NCBI RefSeq assembly: GCF_022919215.1
Contig: NZ_CP095046.1
Coordinates: 5,384,501-5,448,500, forward strand
DNA: 64,000 bases
From: Hymenobacter cellulosilyticus
Lineage (GTDB): Bacteria > Bacteroidota > Bacteroidia > Cytophagales > Hymenobacteraceae
Direction: 5' to 3'
Part shown: positions 8,818-19,243 of the stretch, piece after piece
Position numbering within the stretch: the stretch's first letter is position 1
Layout: every line of letters begins with the position of its first letter
Program-made: the position numbers and the translations under genes
The notes under the pieces: generated by a model
Database searches by the model: none
What the model was told of the DNA's origin: nothing
What the model saw: the letters and a program-made list of their open reading frames with translations, nothing else

Positions 8818-9993
8818 ATGTCTACACCTACTATTCAGTACCTGACCACCGCTGCCGAAATGGAGCAGGCCGGCACCGCTCTGCAAACTGCCAAGCGCCT
8901 GGCCGTTGACCTCGAATTCGACGACATGCGCCACCGCTACGGCCGCAACTTGGCGTTGATCCAGATTTACGACGGGCAGGTAGTCTACCTGCTCGACCCA
9001 ATTCCGCTGACCAACCCGGCCCAGGAGCTGGAGCCCATCTGGGCCCTGCTGCGCGACCCGGCCGTGGAAAAGGTATTCCACAGCTGCAAGTCCGACATTC
9101 TGCTCCTCGATGAGCTTTACGGCGTACACGTGCGCAACATTCTCGACACCAGCGTGCAGTACACCCTGCTGGGCGAGTCAGACAACAACATTTCCCTGGG
9201 CCGCCTGATTCAGGCCGAACTGGGTTTGGAGGTTGATAAGGGTGAGCAGAAGTCGAACTGGCTGAAGCGTCCCCTCACCGAGGCCCAGAAGGTGTATGCC
9301 GCCAACGACGTGCTCTACCTGTTTGAGCTGGCCGACCGCCTCAAAGCCAAGCTGGACGAACTGGGCCGCACCGAATGGGCCGAACAGGAAAACGCCGCTT
9401 TGGAGGAGGTACGCTACACCCGCGACGACCGGCCTTACTTGCGCATTGCGGGCAAATACCGGATCCTGCCCGGCGAGTTGCCCCTGTTCCGCGACCTGTA
9501 CATGCTGCGCGACCAGGTAGCCCGGCAGCTCGACAAGCCGCCGTACATGGTGTTTGCCAACGACCGGCTCTCGGAGCTGGTACGCGACACTCCCCGCGAC
9601 GCCAATGACTGGAAAAACACCCGCGGCTTGCACCCCGAGCTGAAGCGCACGCCGTATCTGGAGCAGCTGGCGGCTCTTTCCCCCGATAAGTTTGTGGCCG
9701 TGCCCGAGCCCGCCCAAACTGGTGAGCAGCGCCGCTTTCCTTTCCGTCGCCGCCTTACCGGCGATAAGGCAGCCAAAGCTGATGCCCGCGAGCAGCTTCT
9801 AACCCAACTCAAGGGGCTTATTACGGCCGATATCAACGTGTACGTGGCTAACCTGGTGCTCTCCAACCGCCTCGTGGCCGACATCGTGGAGCTGGGCGCC
9901 GACCAAGTGTTGCGCCCCTGGCAGAAAACCATCCTGCAGGAAGCCTGCCAGCGCCACGGCCTCGACTATGGCCAGATTGCCGAGCCGTTTTAG
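8818..9993 (+). CDS. rnd: Ribonuclease D
   Basis: 3'-to-5' exoribonuclease of the DEDD family that trims tRNA and other small RNA ends; 391 residues, near the usual length. Exonuclease motifs are all present: AVDLEFDD (Exo I), VFHSCKSDILLL (Exo II) and YAANDVLYLFEL (Exo III). The C-terminal half is a helical HRDC region (around SELVRDTP, and ALSPDKF). The start ATG 8818 is followed at once by the conserved IQYLTTAAEM stretch. A weak -7-like box TACCTTTA lies at 8753-8760. A strong terminator follows. Nothing unusual. Confidence 0.94.
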   Translation: MSTPTIQYLTTAAEMEQAGTALQTAKRLAVDLEFDDMRHRYGRNLALIQIYDGQVVYLLDPIPLTNPAQELEPIWALLRDPAVEKVFHSCKSDILLLDELYGVHVRNILDTSVQYTLLGESDNNISLGRLIQAELGLEVDKGEQKSNWLKRPLTEAQKVYAANDVLYLFELADRLKAKLDELGRTEWAEQENAALEEVRYTRDDRPYLRIAGKYRILPGELPLFRDLYMLRDQVARQLDKPPYMVFANDRLSELVRDTPRDANDWKNTRGLHPELKRTPYLEQLAALSPDKFVAVPEPAQTGEQRRFPFRRRLTGDKAAKADAREQLLTQLKGLITADINVYVANLVLSNRLVADIVELGADQVLRPWQKTILQEACQRHGLDYGQIAEPF

Positions 9994-10013
9994 AAACTCT
10001 AGGCCCCAAAAAA

Positions 10014-10046
10014 GAAAGCCGCCTTGTTAAGGCGGCTTTCTTTTTT
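10014..10046 (+). terminator. rnd intrinsic terminator
   Basis: A perfect 12-bp stem (10014-10025 with 10029-10040), loop of three, followed by a T run to 10046. Confidence 0.9.
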
Positions 10047-10286
10047 AAAATAAGTTACTGCACCACTATATAAGCAACCCACGAAGGTTTAACTATAGCT
10101 GATTATCTACTTCGTATACTTGATTCAAATATACCTATGTATTAGGGCCTGCTCGAACAAAAATCAGTAAAAACCAGACTCTATTGTTTCAGGTATTCCT
10201 CCAATAATCAATTGTATAACAGACACTAAAATCATTAATTATAGACATTTCATTCCGCCAAAATATTGCTCATAACCGCTGAATTA
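10047..10286. other. AT-rich intergenic stretch with no gene seen
   Basis: About 240 bases between the rnd terminator and the aceA terminator. It is far more AT-rich than the rest of the window and has no convincing ORF, tRNA or repeat. It lies between convergent genes, so no promoter is expected. Confidence 0.6.
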
Positions 10287-10322
10287 CAAGAAAGGCCTCT
10301 TCGTATGAAGAGGCCTTTCTTG
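10287..10322 (-). terminator. aceA terminator hairpin
   Basis: A perfect 16-bp stem (10287-10302 with 10307-10322) with a 4-base loop, 40 bases past the aceA stop on the minus strand. The trailing T run is weak. Confidence 0.7.
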
Positions 10323-10361
10323 TATAGTAAGCCTTAGCCTAGCTTGGTGTTGCCATCATAC

Positions 10362-11654
10362 TTAGTGGGCACTCTGAAACTGAGCTTCCTCCGTAGAGCC
10401 TACCAGAGCCGAAGTGCTGGCTTTGCCGGAAGAAACAACGCTCTGCACGGCGTCGAAGTAGCCTGTACCCACGAATGACTGGTGCTTGACGGCTTTGAAA
10501 CCTTGCTTCTGAAGGGCAAACTCCCGCTCCTGCAGCTCCGAGTAACCCGCCATGCCTCGGTCCCGGTAGGCCCGGGCCAACTCAAACATGCTGGTGTTGA
10601 GGGCGTGAAAGCCGGCCAGGGTAATAAACTGAAACTTGAAGCCCAGAGCGGCCAGCTCCTCCCGGAAGGTTTCCATCTGCGCCACGCTCAGCTTGGCCGC
10701 CCAGTTGAATGAAGGGGAGCAGTTATACGCCAGCAGCTTGCCCGGAAACTGCGCATGAATTCCTTCGGCAAAGGCCCGGGCCTGCTCCAAGTCGGGGTGA
10801 GAGGTTTCCATCCAGAGCAAGTCAGCGTACGGCGCATAGGCCAGGCCGCGGGCAATACAGGCCTCCACCCCGGGCCGCACCCGGTAGAACCCCTCACTGG
10901 TCCGCTCTTCGTCCGTCACTACAAAGGGCAGGTCCCGCTCGTCTACGTCGGAGGTAATCAGGTCGGCGGCATCGGCGTCGGTGCGGGCTACCACCAGCGT
11001 GGGCACGCCCAGCACATCGGCCGCCAGGCGGGCGGCTACCAGCTTGTTGATGGCCTCTTGGGTGGGCACCAGCACTTTGCCACCCAGGTGCCCACACTTC
11101 TTGGCCGAGGACAGCTGATCCTCGAAATGCACCCCGGCGGCTCCGGCCTCAATCATCATCTTCATCAACTCAAACGCGTTGAGGTTGCCCCCAAAACCCG
11201 CCTCAGCATCGGCCACGATGGGCACCAGCCAATGCACGTGGCCCTCTCCGCTCAGGTTTTGAATCTGGTCGGCGCGCAGCAGGGCGTTGTTGATGCGCCG
11301 CACTACATTTGGTACGCTGTCTACTGGGTACAGGCTTTGGTCGGGGTACATCTGACCGGCCCCGTTGGCATCGGCGGCCACCTGCCAGCCACTGAGATAA
11401 ATGGCGTTGAGGCCAGCTTGCACTTCCTGCACGGCCTGATTGCCGGTCAGGGCCCCAAGGCCAGCCACGTACTGCTCGGAGTGCAGCAGCTTCCAGAGCC
11501 GCTCGGCTCCCTGCCGGGCCAGAGTATACTCGATGCGGATGGAGTTCTGCAGCTTCACCACGTCTTCGGCCGAGTAGGGCCGCTCTACACCTTGCCAGCG
11601 CGGATTAGTAGCCCAGTCATGCTTAATGGCGGCAATACGTTCTTGCTTGTTCAT
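10362..11654 (-). CDS. aceA: Isocitrate lyase
   Basis: Cleaves isocitrate to glyoxylate and succinate, first step of the glyoxylate shunt; 430 residues, cytoplasmic. The catalytic signature KKCGHLGGK is present, as are [11 protein letters not shown] and the active-site stretch YNCSPSFNW. Start ATG 11654 ([10 protein letters not shown]) is chosen because the 28 upstream codons in frame are GC-rich filler without similarity to the family. It follows aceB on the same strand after 194 bases, so the two probably form an operon aceB-aceA driven from the promoter near 13,525, under the regulator encoded divergently. Confidence 0.96.
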   Translation of the reverse strand: MNKQERIAAIKHDWATNPRWQGVERPYSAEDVVKLQNSIRIEYTLARQGAERLWKLLHSEQYVAGLGALTGNQAVQEVQAGLNAIYLSGWQVAADANGAGQMYPDQSLYPVDSVPNVVRRINNALLRADQIQNLSGEGHVHWLVPIVADAEAGFGGNLNAFELMKMMIEAGAAGVHFEDQLSSAKKCGHLGGKVLVPTQEAINKLVAARLAADVLGVPTLVVARTDADAADLITSDVDERDLPFVVTDEERTSEGFYRVRPGVEACIARGLAYAPYADLLWMETSHPDLEQARAFAEGIHAQFPGKLLAYNCSPSFNWAAKLSVAQMETFREELAALGFKFQFITLAGFHALNTSMFELARAYRDRGMAGYSELQEREFALQKQGFKAVKHQSFVGTGYFDAVQSVVSSGKASTSALVGSTEEAQFQSAH

Positions 11655-11793
11655 GGGAGAGAAGGTTGGGCAGGCCCGGCCTGCGGGTGGAAAGAAAGGC
11701 TTGAACAGGATGAATTGGAAAGCGGACAGAAAAGGCAAAGCGGGGCCTGGCAGGCTGAAAAGCCGCTTTTAAGGAAAGGCAATAAAGAAGTGG

Positions 11794-11813
11794 CGCACGA
11801 TTTTGCTCGTGCG
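11794..11813 (-). promoter_or_regulatory. Hairpin in the aceB-aceA gap
   Basis: A 7-bp perfect stem (11794-11800 with 11807-11813) with a 6-base loop, 140 bases ahead of aceA. It has no T run, so it may be an RNA-processing or stability element rather than a terminator. Confidence 0.35.
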
Positions 11814-11848
11814 AATCAGGCAAAAGACCTACTGCTCAGAAGGCAGGC

Positions 11849-13482
11849 TTAGCTTAGCAGCTGCTCGTAAGCCGGCACGGTCAGGAACTCGACAAACTTT
11901 TCACTGGTCACGAGGCTGTCGAACAGGCGGGCGGCCGGCAGGTATTGTCCTTTGGTGTAGCGCTCCTCCCCTACTAGCGCCCGTATTTTCTCCAGCTGCT
12001 GGGGCACGTAGGACCGGTACAGCTCCACGGTAATTTCACGGCCATCGGCCAGCGTAGTACCCGGCGTATGCAGCCACTGCCACACCTGCGCCCGACTGAT
12101 TTCGGCCGTAGCAGCGTCTTCCATCAGATTATAAATCGGTACGCAGCCGTTACCGCCCAGCCAGGCCTCGAGGTACTGAATGGCTACGTCGATATTGAGC
12201 TTTAGACCTTCCTCGGTAATGGTGCCCTGGGGCGCTTGCACCAGATCGGCGGCGGTTACCTTCACGTCTTCGCGCTTGTTGTCAATCTGGTTGGGCTGGG
12301 GCATGAGTTCATTGAACACGTCCAAGGCCACCGGTACCAGGCCGGGGTGGGCCACCCAGGTACCGTCGTGGCCGTTTTTGGCTTCGCGCACCTTATCCAG
12401 CCGCACTTTCTCCAGGGCGGCTTCGTTTGCTTCCGGGTCGTTCTTAATCGGAATCTGGGCGGCCATGCCCCCGATGGCGTGCACCCCGCGGCGGTGGCAG
12501 GTCTGGATAACCAACTGTGAGTAGGCCGCCATGAAAGGTACCGACATAGTTACCTGGGCGCGGTCGGGCAGGCGAAACTCTGGCTTCAGCCCCAGGCGCT
12601 TGATGTAGGAGAAGATATAGTCCCAGCGCCCGCAGTTCAGGCCCGCACTGTGCTCCCGCAGCTCGTAGAGAATTTCGTTGAGCTCAAAAGCAGCCGGCAG
12701 CGTCTCAATCAGCACCGTGGCCTTGATGGTGCACTTGGGCATTTTCAACGACCATTGGGCAAAGCCGAAAATGTCGTTCCACAGCCGGGCTTCCAGGTGA
12801 CTTTCAATCTTGGGCAGGTAATAATAGGGCGCACTGCCCCGGGCACACAGCTCGTGAGCGTTGTGGAAAAAGTACAGCCCGAAGTCGAACATAGAGGCGC
12901 TAATAGGCTCCCCGTCTACCAGCACGTGCTTCTCCACCAAATGCCAGCCCCGGGGCCGCACCACGAGCGTAGCGGTTTGCTCGTTGAGCTTGTACTCTTT
13001 CGCGGGTGTGCTCAAGGAAATGGTCCGACGCACGGCGTCCCGCAGGTTGCGCTGCCCCTCTATAACGTTGGCCCAGGTTGGGGAGTTAGAATCCTCCAGA
13101 TCGGCCATAAACACCTTAGCTCCGGAGTTCAGGGCATTGATAATCATCTTGCGCTCCACCGGCCCGGTAATTTCCACCCGGCGGTCCTGCAAGTCGGCGG
13201 GATGGGGGCTACGGTCCAGGGCTTATCCCGAATCATCTGGGTTTCGGGCAGGAAATCGGGCAGAATGCCGGCTTCGAAGTCGCGCTGCCGGGCCTCCCGC
13301 CGCCCCAGCAGCTCGCGGCGGGTACGGTCGAAGCGGCGGTGCAGCTCGGCCACAAAGGCTAGGGCCGAGGGCGTGAGGATTTCGGCAAACTCAGGCGAAT
13401 AGGCACCCACCACTTTCACCCGCTCGGGCGTGAGGTAGGCAGGAGGCGAAACTAGGGTTTGGGAGTCGGCGAAAGGTAACAT
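11849..13482 (-). CDS. aceB: Malate synthase A (one frameshift)
   Basis: Condenses glyoxylate with acetyl-CoA to malate, second step of the glyoxylate shunt; 544 residues after correction, normal for the A isoform. The N-terminal part ([14 protein letters not shown] to [10 protein letters not shown]) and the body ([14 protein letters not shown] onward, with [30 protein letters not shown] and [11 protein letters not shown]) lie in different frames. One C is missing opposite the G run 13199-13201; restoring it joins them without loss of a residue. A Bacteroidota promoter and a palindromic operator candidate sit just upstream. Followed by aceA on the same strand. Confidence 0.93.
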
Positions 13483-13522
13483 AGGCTGGATGCTTTTGGA
13501 GAGAAGCGGGAAAGAATATAAC

Positions 13523-13554
13523 CAAACATACGTTAGCGAATTTTATTATTCAAG
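13523..13554 (-). promoter_or_regulatory. aceB promoter
   Basis: On the minus strand the -7 box is TATGTTTG (13523-13530) and a CTTG close to the -33 consensus TTTG lies 20 bases further upstream (13551-13554). The leader would be about 35 bases. Confidence 0.6.
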
Positions 13555-13568
13555 CGAATATTCGCTAA
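13533..13568. promoter_or_regulatory. Candidate operator between aceB and its regulator
   Basis: AGCGAATATTCGCT at 13553-13566 is a perfect 14-base palindrome, extended by AA on the right to TTCGCTAA. A third half site, TTAGCGAA, lies at 13533-13540. The palindrome overlaps the -33 element of aceB and abuts the -33 of the divergent regulator, and the half site lies between the aceB -33 and -7 boxes: the placement expected of a repressor site acting on both promoters. Confidence 0.6.
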
Positions 13569-13569
13569 A

Positions 13570-13600
13570 GTTTATAAAAGTTGGTTTTTACCTACTTTTG
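13570..13600 (+). promoter_or_regulatory. Promoter of the XRE regulator gene
   Basis: GTTT at 13570-13573 resembles the -33 element and TACTTTTG at 13593-13600 is an exact -7 match, 19 bases apart. Confidence 0.55.
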
Positions 13601-13684
13601 CTAGGCTTTTAGCCCAATATCTTTTTCTTGTAGCCGTTCCTGCTGCCTTGGTTGGTGGTGTGGAGCCTACTTCTGTATTCCCTT

Positions 13685-15171
13685 ATGCTTAGTCACGGTC
13701 AGGTTGTCCGGTTAATTTTCGGTTTGAAACTGCGCGAGCTACGGCAGGAACGCGGCTTCACTCCCGCCGAGCTGGCGCGGGCCTGCGACGTGTCGGTGTC
13801 GTACCTGAATGAAATAGAGAAGGGCAAGAAGTATCCTAAGGCCGATAAAATCTTGAGCCTGAGCAAAGTGCTGGAAGTAAGCTACGACCAGCTTACTTCT
13901 CTCACCCTGAGCCGCAAGCTGGAGCCCATTTCTGAGCTGCTGCAGTCGGACCTGCTCAAGGAGTTTCCGCTGGAGATGTTCGGGCTGGACCCGGTGCGCA
14001 TCGTGGAGCTGATTTCGGATGCCCCAGCCAAGATGAATGCCTTCATCGGGACGCTGTTCGAAATTGCCCGCAACTACGAAATGCGGCAGGAGCACTTCTT
14101 TCTGGCGGCTCTGCGCTCCTATCAGGAGATGCACGACAACTATTTCGAAGAGCTGGAACAGGATGTGCGCACTTTCATCGGGCAGGAAAAGCTGATGGTA
14201 GCGGCACCCTTTGCCACCCGGCAGCTGGAACAGGTTCTGACCGAGAAATATGGCTACATCGTGGACCGCACCAAGCTGGGCGAGTACGTTAGCCTGGGCC
14301 GGCTGCGGTCTGTGTTTCAGCCCAAAACCAAGCGCCTGCTCATGCGCCCCGGCCTTACCCGGGCCCAGGAGGCCTTTGTGCTGGGCCGGGAACTGGCCTT
14401 CAACTACCTTAATCTGCGAGAGCGGCCCTATGTGAATGCCTCCTTCCCGGTGCGCAGCTTCGACGAGGTGCTCAACAACTTCAAGGCCTCCTATTTTGCT
14501 GGGGCCCTGCTGATGGAGGAAGAAAGCCTCACCCGGGACTTCCAGAAGCTGTTTGCCAGCAAAAAGTGGGACCCGACGGCATTTCTGGACCTGATTACCA
14601 AGTATGACGTGTCGCCGGAGATGTTCATGCAGCGCATCACCAACCTGCTGCCCCGGCACTTCGGCCTGCAGAGCCTGTTTTTCCTGCGCTTCGACCAAGC
14701 CAACGCCAACGCGGGCTTTCTGCTGACCAAGGAATTGCACCTTTCCCGCCTGCACAACCCCCACGGCAATGAGCTGCACGAGCATTACTGTCGCCGCTGG
14801 GTGTCGCTGCGCCTGATTTCGGAGTTGCGGCAGGAGCCGCTTTCCGGCGCGCCAAACACGGCTATTTCGGCCCAACGCTCCCACTACTTTGGTACCGACG
14901 ACGAGTATCTGTGCCTGACCCTGGCCCGGGCCGGCGGCCCCGACGAGCCCGCCGTAAGTGTGACGGTAGGTTTGCTCAACGACGACAACCTCCGGCAGAA
15001 AATCAACTTCCTCGAAGACTTGGCCATTCCAGTGCGTATCGTGAACGAGACCTGTGAGCGGTGCGCCATCTACGACTGCGAAGTACGGGCCGCCGCCCCG
15101 TGGAAATCGAGCGGAAGCAGCGCACCAAGGATATCGAAGCCGCCATTGCCACGTTGGTCAATGCGGGGTAA
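13685..15171 (+). CDS. RamB-like XRE transcriptional regulator of acetate metabolism (one frameshift)
   Basis: Helix-turn-helix regulator, 495 residues after correction. Residues ~12-70 are an XRE domain (LRELRQERGFTPAELA to YPKADKILSL). The middle resembles the DUF955/IrrE-like region (FVLGRELAFNYLNL) and the C-terminal part, ending in CERCAIYDCEVRAA, resembles DUF2083. This architecture is that of RamB, which in Corynebacterium controls aceA, aceB and acetate activation; here the gene is divergent from aceB-aceA, which fits. The Cys-rich segment ETCERCAIYDC could bind a metal. Near the end one C is missing in the run 15096-15099; with it the protein ends at 15171 (TLVNAG) rather than at 15178 in a wrong frame. 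Start ATG 13685 is preferred over GTG 13652. Likely autoregulated through the palindrome at 13553-13566. Confidence 0.85.
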
Positions 15172-15195
15172 ATTTTAGTTGTTCGTTGTCAGAAA

Positions 15196-15296
15196 GAACG
15201 TTATTCCGAGCCCCGCGAGGAATCTTGCGTGCTGACGTCTGATTACTAATCCAATGAAGCCACGCTGGATGTCCCGCGTGGCTCAACATGACGTTC
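15196..15296. repeat. Imperfect inverted repeat, GAACGT-ended intergenic element
   Basis: The outer arms both begin GAACGT and share GAGCC, CGCG and GCGTG blocks when the right arm is read backwards (15196-15232 against 15261-15296). A left arm of the same kind, GAACGTCATTCCGAGC, recurs at 20926. It fills the gap between the regulator and the next methyltransferase gene. Confidence 0.65.
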
Positions 15297-15328
15297 TACT
15301 AATAATCAGCATCCAACAACTAACCGCT

Positions 15329-16097
15329 ATGTCGTCCGCAAAAGAACAGTTTGACCGCCAGGCTACGCACTACAACACGCAGTGGAACACCTGGAGCGAG
15401 GCGCTGCTGCGGTGGCTCCTGGAGCACGCCGACTGCCAGCCCACCGATACGGTACTAGACGTAGCCACCGGCACGGGCTTCACGGCCCTGGCCTTTGCCC
15501 CTACGTACAGTCGGTGGTGGGCTGGATGTGTCGACCGGGATGCTGGCCGAGGCCCGGAAACGGCAGCAGGAACAACGGCTGACCAACGTAACCTGGCTGG
15601 AAGGCGCAGCCGAGCAGCTGCCCTTTCCCGATGCTTCGTTCAGCATCGTCACGTGCCGGGTAGCGCCCCACCATTTCGATTCCGTGCCGCAGTTTCTGGC
15701 CGAAGTGCACCGCGTACTGCGGCCCGGTGGCCGGTTTTTGTTGGCCGACACCTCCGTGCCCGATAATAAGCCGGAGCTAAACCAGTGGCAGAATTACGTG
15801 GAAAAGCTGCGGGACCCTTCCCACGCCCGCAACCTGGAGCCGCGGGAGTGGCAGGCCGCACTAGAAATGGCAGGTCTGCAAGTAGAGAAAATCGAAGAAG
15901 CAGCCCCCGACGGGGCCATGCAGCTCAACGACTGGCTGGAAAAAGCCGGCTGCACGGGCGCAACGGCTGACTTGGTTCGCCAGGAGTTCCGGCAGGCCTC
16001 AGCGGAGGCCCAACGGGAGTTCCAGATTCGGGAGCTTCCCGATGCAGACTTTACCTTTGTGTGGCAGCGGGTGGTGGCCAAGGCCGTGAAGCCCTAA
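15329..16097 (+). CDS. UbiE-like SAM methyltransferase (two frameshifts)
   Basis: A soluble class I methyltransferase, 256 residues after correction. MSSAKEQFDRQATHYN opens the protein; SAM-binding motif I is VLDVATGTGFTAL and motif II GLDVSTGMLAEA; EVHRVLRPGGRFLL is typical of the UbiE/Methyltransf_11 group. The three-frame reading is caused by one missing C at 15498-15501 and one missing G at 15519-15521; with both restored the chain reads straight through the glycine-rich region. Substrate unknown: ubiquinone/menaquinone methylation and small-molecule methylation are both possible. It lies 21 bases ahead of mltG, so the two are probably cotranscribed. Confidence 0.85.
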
Positions 16098-16118
16098 AAC
16101 AAGCCGTATTTCAGCATT

Positions 16119-17189
16119 TTGAGTCAACAACATACTTCTACAGCTACTCCGCTCTGGTGGCGGGTCGGCCGGGTTCTGCTCCTGCTGTTGCTGCTAGCCG
16201 GCGGCATCGTTGGCTTTAAGGCTTGGCAGATTCTGTGGAAGCCCAATGTGGCTGCTTCGGCTTTCGGCCCGGCCTACCTCTACATCCGTACCGGTGCTTC
16301 CTACCAGGCCGTGCTGGATTCCCTGGAAAAGCACGAACTACTGCGCGACCCGGAAACCTTCCGGCAGGTAGCCCAGTGGCGCGACTATCCGGCCCACGTG
16401 CGCCCCGGCCGCTATTTGCTGACCCCGGAGCTGGGCAACTCGGCCCTGGTAGACAAGCTCACTCAGGGCCCCCAGGATACGGTGGCCTTCACCCTCGACG
16501 CCTTCAAGTACAAGCCCCAGCTCGTGCGCCAGGTGGCCCGGCAGCTCGAAGCCGATTCAGCCCAGCTACGCCGCCTGCTCAACGACAACGGTCTGCTGCT
16601 GCGCCGCTACCACCTCGACACGACCACCATTCTGACGATGTTCCTGCCAGGACCCTACAAGTTTGAGTGGAACACCTCGGCCACTCAGTTTCTGGATTCG
16701 GCGGCGGCCATGCACCAACGGTTCTGGACGCCCCAGCGCCGACAGCGGGCCGATTCTCTGGGCCTTTCGCCTACCCAGGTACACGTGCTGGCCAGCATCG
16801 TGCAGCGCGAAACCTCGGAGCCCACCGACAAGCCCATCATTGCCGGCGTGTACCTGAACCGGCTCAAGCGCGGCATGCGCCTGCAGGCCGACCCAACTCT
16901 GCTCTGGGCCATCGGCAACTTCGGGGTGAAACGGGTGCTCAACAAGGATAAGCTCGTAGACTCGCCCTACAACACTTACAAGCACAAAGGTCTGCCGCCC
17001 GGCCCCATCACCTCAGCCAACCGCTCCAGCCTGAACGCCGTGCTCAAGCCCGCAGCCCACAAGTACTACTTCTTCTGCGCCCGACCCGACCGGAGCGGCT
17101 TTTCGGACTTCGCCGAAACCTACGCCGACCACAAGCGCAATGCCCGCAAATACCAGCATACCCTTGACAGCCTGAAGATTCTGCGGTAA
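16119..17189 (+). CDS. mltG: Endolytic murein transglycosylase MltG
   Basis: Cuts nascent glycan strands in the inner membrane and so terminates peptidoglycan chains; 356 residues. One N-terminal membrane helix (LLLLLLLAGGIVGFKAW, about residues 20-42) is followed by a LysM-like segment and the YceG domain. The catalytic Glu lies in LASIVQRETSE and the family signatures AGVYLNRLKRGMRLQADPT and SPYNTYKHKGLPPGPI are intact, as is YYFFCARPDRSG. The start is TTG 16119, the only one upstream of the helix. It ends 18 bases before the convergent glycosyltransferase. Confidence 0.94.
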   Translation: MSQQHTSTATPLWWRVGRVLLLLLLLAGGIVGFKAWQILWKPNVAASAFGPAYLYIRTGASYQAVLDSLEKHELLRDPETFRQVAQWRDYPAHVRPGRYLLTPELGNSALVDKLTQGPQDTVAFTLDAFKYKPQLVRQVARQLEADSAQLRRLLNDNGLLLRRYHLDTTTILTMFLPGPYKFEWNTSATQFLDSAAAMHQRFWTPQRRQRADSLGLSPTQVHVLASIVQRETSEPTDKPIIAGVYLNRLKRGMRLQADPTLLWAIGNFGVKRVLNKDKLVDSPYNTYKHKGLPPGPITSANRSSLNAVLKPAAHKYYFFCARPDRSGFSDFAETYADHKRNARKYQHTLDSLKILR

Positions 17190-17207
17190 GATGCCTTAGT
17201 GTTGGTT

Positions 17208-18705
17208 TTATTGCAGCCGGTATAGCCTGAGCTCCCGCTTCAGCTTCAGCCTCTCAATCATATGCTGCCGTCTCATAGTCTCTTCTACGCTCAGGCCGGT
17301 GTATTCCATGTGCTCCAGAGCCAGCAGAGAGGAGGTCAGCATGGGCTCCGGCCAAATAGCCAAGGGCTTCTGCTGACGCAGCGAGTCGAACTGCTGCACA
17401 TTGGTTACCCTGTAGTAATCATCCAGCAGCACGTACTGAAAACCGCGCTTGCGCAAAGCCGGAAGCTGCTTTTCGGAGGTAATGCTCACCACCGAGTCAA
17501 TTCCGAACGGCGCCAGGCCCAGGCCTACGGTACTCACTACTTTCGTTGCCCGATGGGCCCGCAGCCACTCGGCCACCTGCGGGTAGCTGCTGGGCGTATA
17601 AGCATACACTTCTTCCTGAACCCAACCTATATTGAAGGTACAGGCAAGCAGTAATATCCCGACAAAGCGCCACCCGCCCACCTTTCGCCGCAGCGACAGG
17701 AAAGCCAGGATATAGAAAAGGCTATAAGCCAGCAGCAGCCCCCGCGGTGCTTTCAGCAGCAACGACATGCCCGCTAGATACGAGTAAGCCCACACGGCTA
17801 GGTAGCGCACCAGATTGATGCGTCTCAACTCCCGGAACAGCTCCCGCCGCCACAGAAACGGCACCAGCAGCACTCCCAGGAGCACCAGACACGACTCAAA
17901 CCGCGCCAGAAACCACAGGTAGAAGGTAAAATCCAGCTGTACGCTGCCCTGCCGGCCGGCGGCATTAGGCGCGCCCGGAAACAGCACGTTGTAGTACACG
18001 GCCGGCCACCGGTACCAGGGCAGCCCGGCCAGCACCCCAATCAGCCCGAACACCACAAACGGCGCGGCCAGAATAAGGGCCACCCGCAGCCAGTTGCGCT
18101 GCCGCCAGAGCAGTCCGTCGCGCTGCAACAGCTCGAATACGCCCAGAATCGGCAGGGTCAGGATAAACTTGTAGTTGATGCTCAGCCCCAGCGCCAGCCA
18201 GAGCGCGACCCGCCGCAGCTGCCGGGAGCTGGGCTCTTCCAGCCGCTGGTAGTACGCTTGCAGCAACCCGGCAAACACCAGCAGCGAAGCCGAGCCCATG
18301 GTAAAGTCGCGGCCGGAGAAGGTCAGGAACACCGAGGAGCCCACAAACAGCGTCAGCAGGGCCGTTTCCCAGGGCTTGAGCTGGGCTATTCGGGTTACAA
18401 ACCACGCCAGGGCCCTACCGCCGCCACGGCCAGCAGGGCATTCAGGTGCTGAAACACGTGAAAGTTGGTCGTGACCCAGGCCACCGGCACGTAGAGTACC
18501 GAAAAGCCGGGCTGCCGTGGTGAAACAGATTACGAAAATTCCCCTGGGCTATTTCCTGCACAATCTGCCAGTTGCGCACCGAGTCGTAGTCGGGCAGGGC
18601 CGCGTGGCGCAGGCCGTAAAGGCGCACTGCCGCTACCAGCACGAGGCTCAGCAGCAGGAAAAGGGCGTTTTTTCTCGTCGGATTGTCGTTCTTCGTGGCC
18701 GTCAT
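17208..18705 (-). CDS. GT39-like membrane glycosyltransferase (two frameshifts)
   Basis: A multi-pass membrane protein of 499 residues after correction. The first helix ([18 protein letters not shown]) is followed by [16 protein letters not shown], the acidic loop expected of polyprenol-phosphate-sugar mannosyltransferases (GT39/PMT-like), and then about nine more helices (for example [18 protein letters not shown]) and a C-terminal soluble part. Two frame changes are seen, an A run at 18502-18505 and a C run at 18413-18415, each one base short; adding them links the N-terminal fragment to the rest. Start ATG 18705. Substrate unknown; probably a sugar donor linked to a lipid carrier. Convergent with mltG, divergent from dtd. 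Confidence 0.78.
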
Positions 18706-18782
18706 GCGGGGTACGTGGTGCCGGTTGGCTCCGCGAAGTACGGCAACCCACCCCAACATTCAGCTTTTCCGCTTCCCGCCCT

Positions 18783-19243
18783 ATGCGAGTAGTTATTCAG
18801 CGCGTCAGCCGCGCCAGCGTCACTGTGGAAGGCCGCATCACCGGCCAGATTGGCCCCGGCCTGCTGGTGCTGGCCGGCTTTGCCCCGACGACAACACCCA
18901 ATCCCTCGACTGGATTGCCCGCAAGCTCGTGCAGATGCGCATTTTCAGCGACGAAGAAGGCAAGATGAACCGCAGCGTCCAAGACATTCAGGGGCAGGTG
19001 CTGGTCGTAAGCCAGTTTACCCTGCTGGCCGATGCCCGCAAAGGCAACCGCCCCAGCTACACCGGTGCCGCCCCGCCCCCCGTGGCCATTCCGCTCTACC
19101 AGCAGTTTGTGCAGCTGCTCGAAACCCTGCTCGGCCAGCCCGTGCCCACCGGCGAGTTTGGCGCCGACATGAAAGTAGAGCTCCTCAACGACGGCCCCGT
19201 CACCATCGTCCTCGACTCCCCGAAAGGTGAGATGGTGAGATAG
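18783..19243 (+). CDS. dtd: D-aminoacyl-tRNA deacylase (one frameshift)
   Basis: Removes D-amino acids (and glycine from tRNA-Ala) from mischarged tRNA; 153 residues after correction. The start [13 protein letters not shown] is the family N-terminus; the active-site motifs SQFTLLAD and [12 protein letters not shown] (with the Gly-cisPro pair) are present. One C is missing in the run 18883-18886, after LVLAGFAP; restoring it joins the two frames. The last codons (GEMVR) and the stop TAG lie inside the GTGAGATG-type repeat that begins the following gap, so the C-terminus is partly repeat-encoded. Confidence 0.93.

Noticed and set aside
10047..10286. A hidden RNA gene in the AT-rich gap after rnd
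   Set aside because: No promoter box, cloverleaf or stable helix beyond the two terminators was seen.
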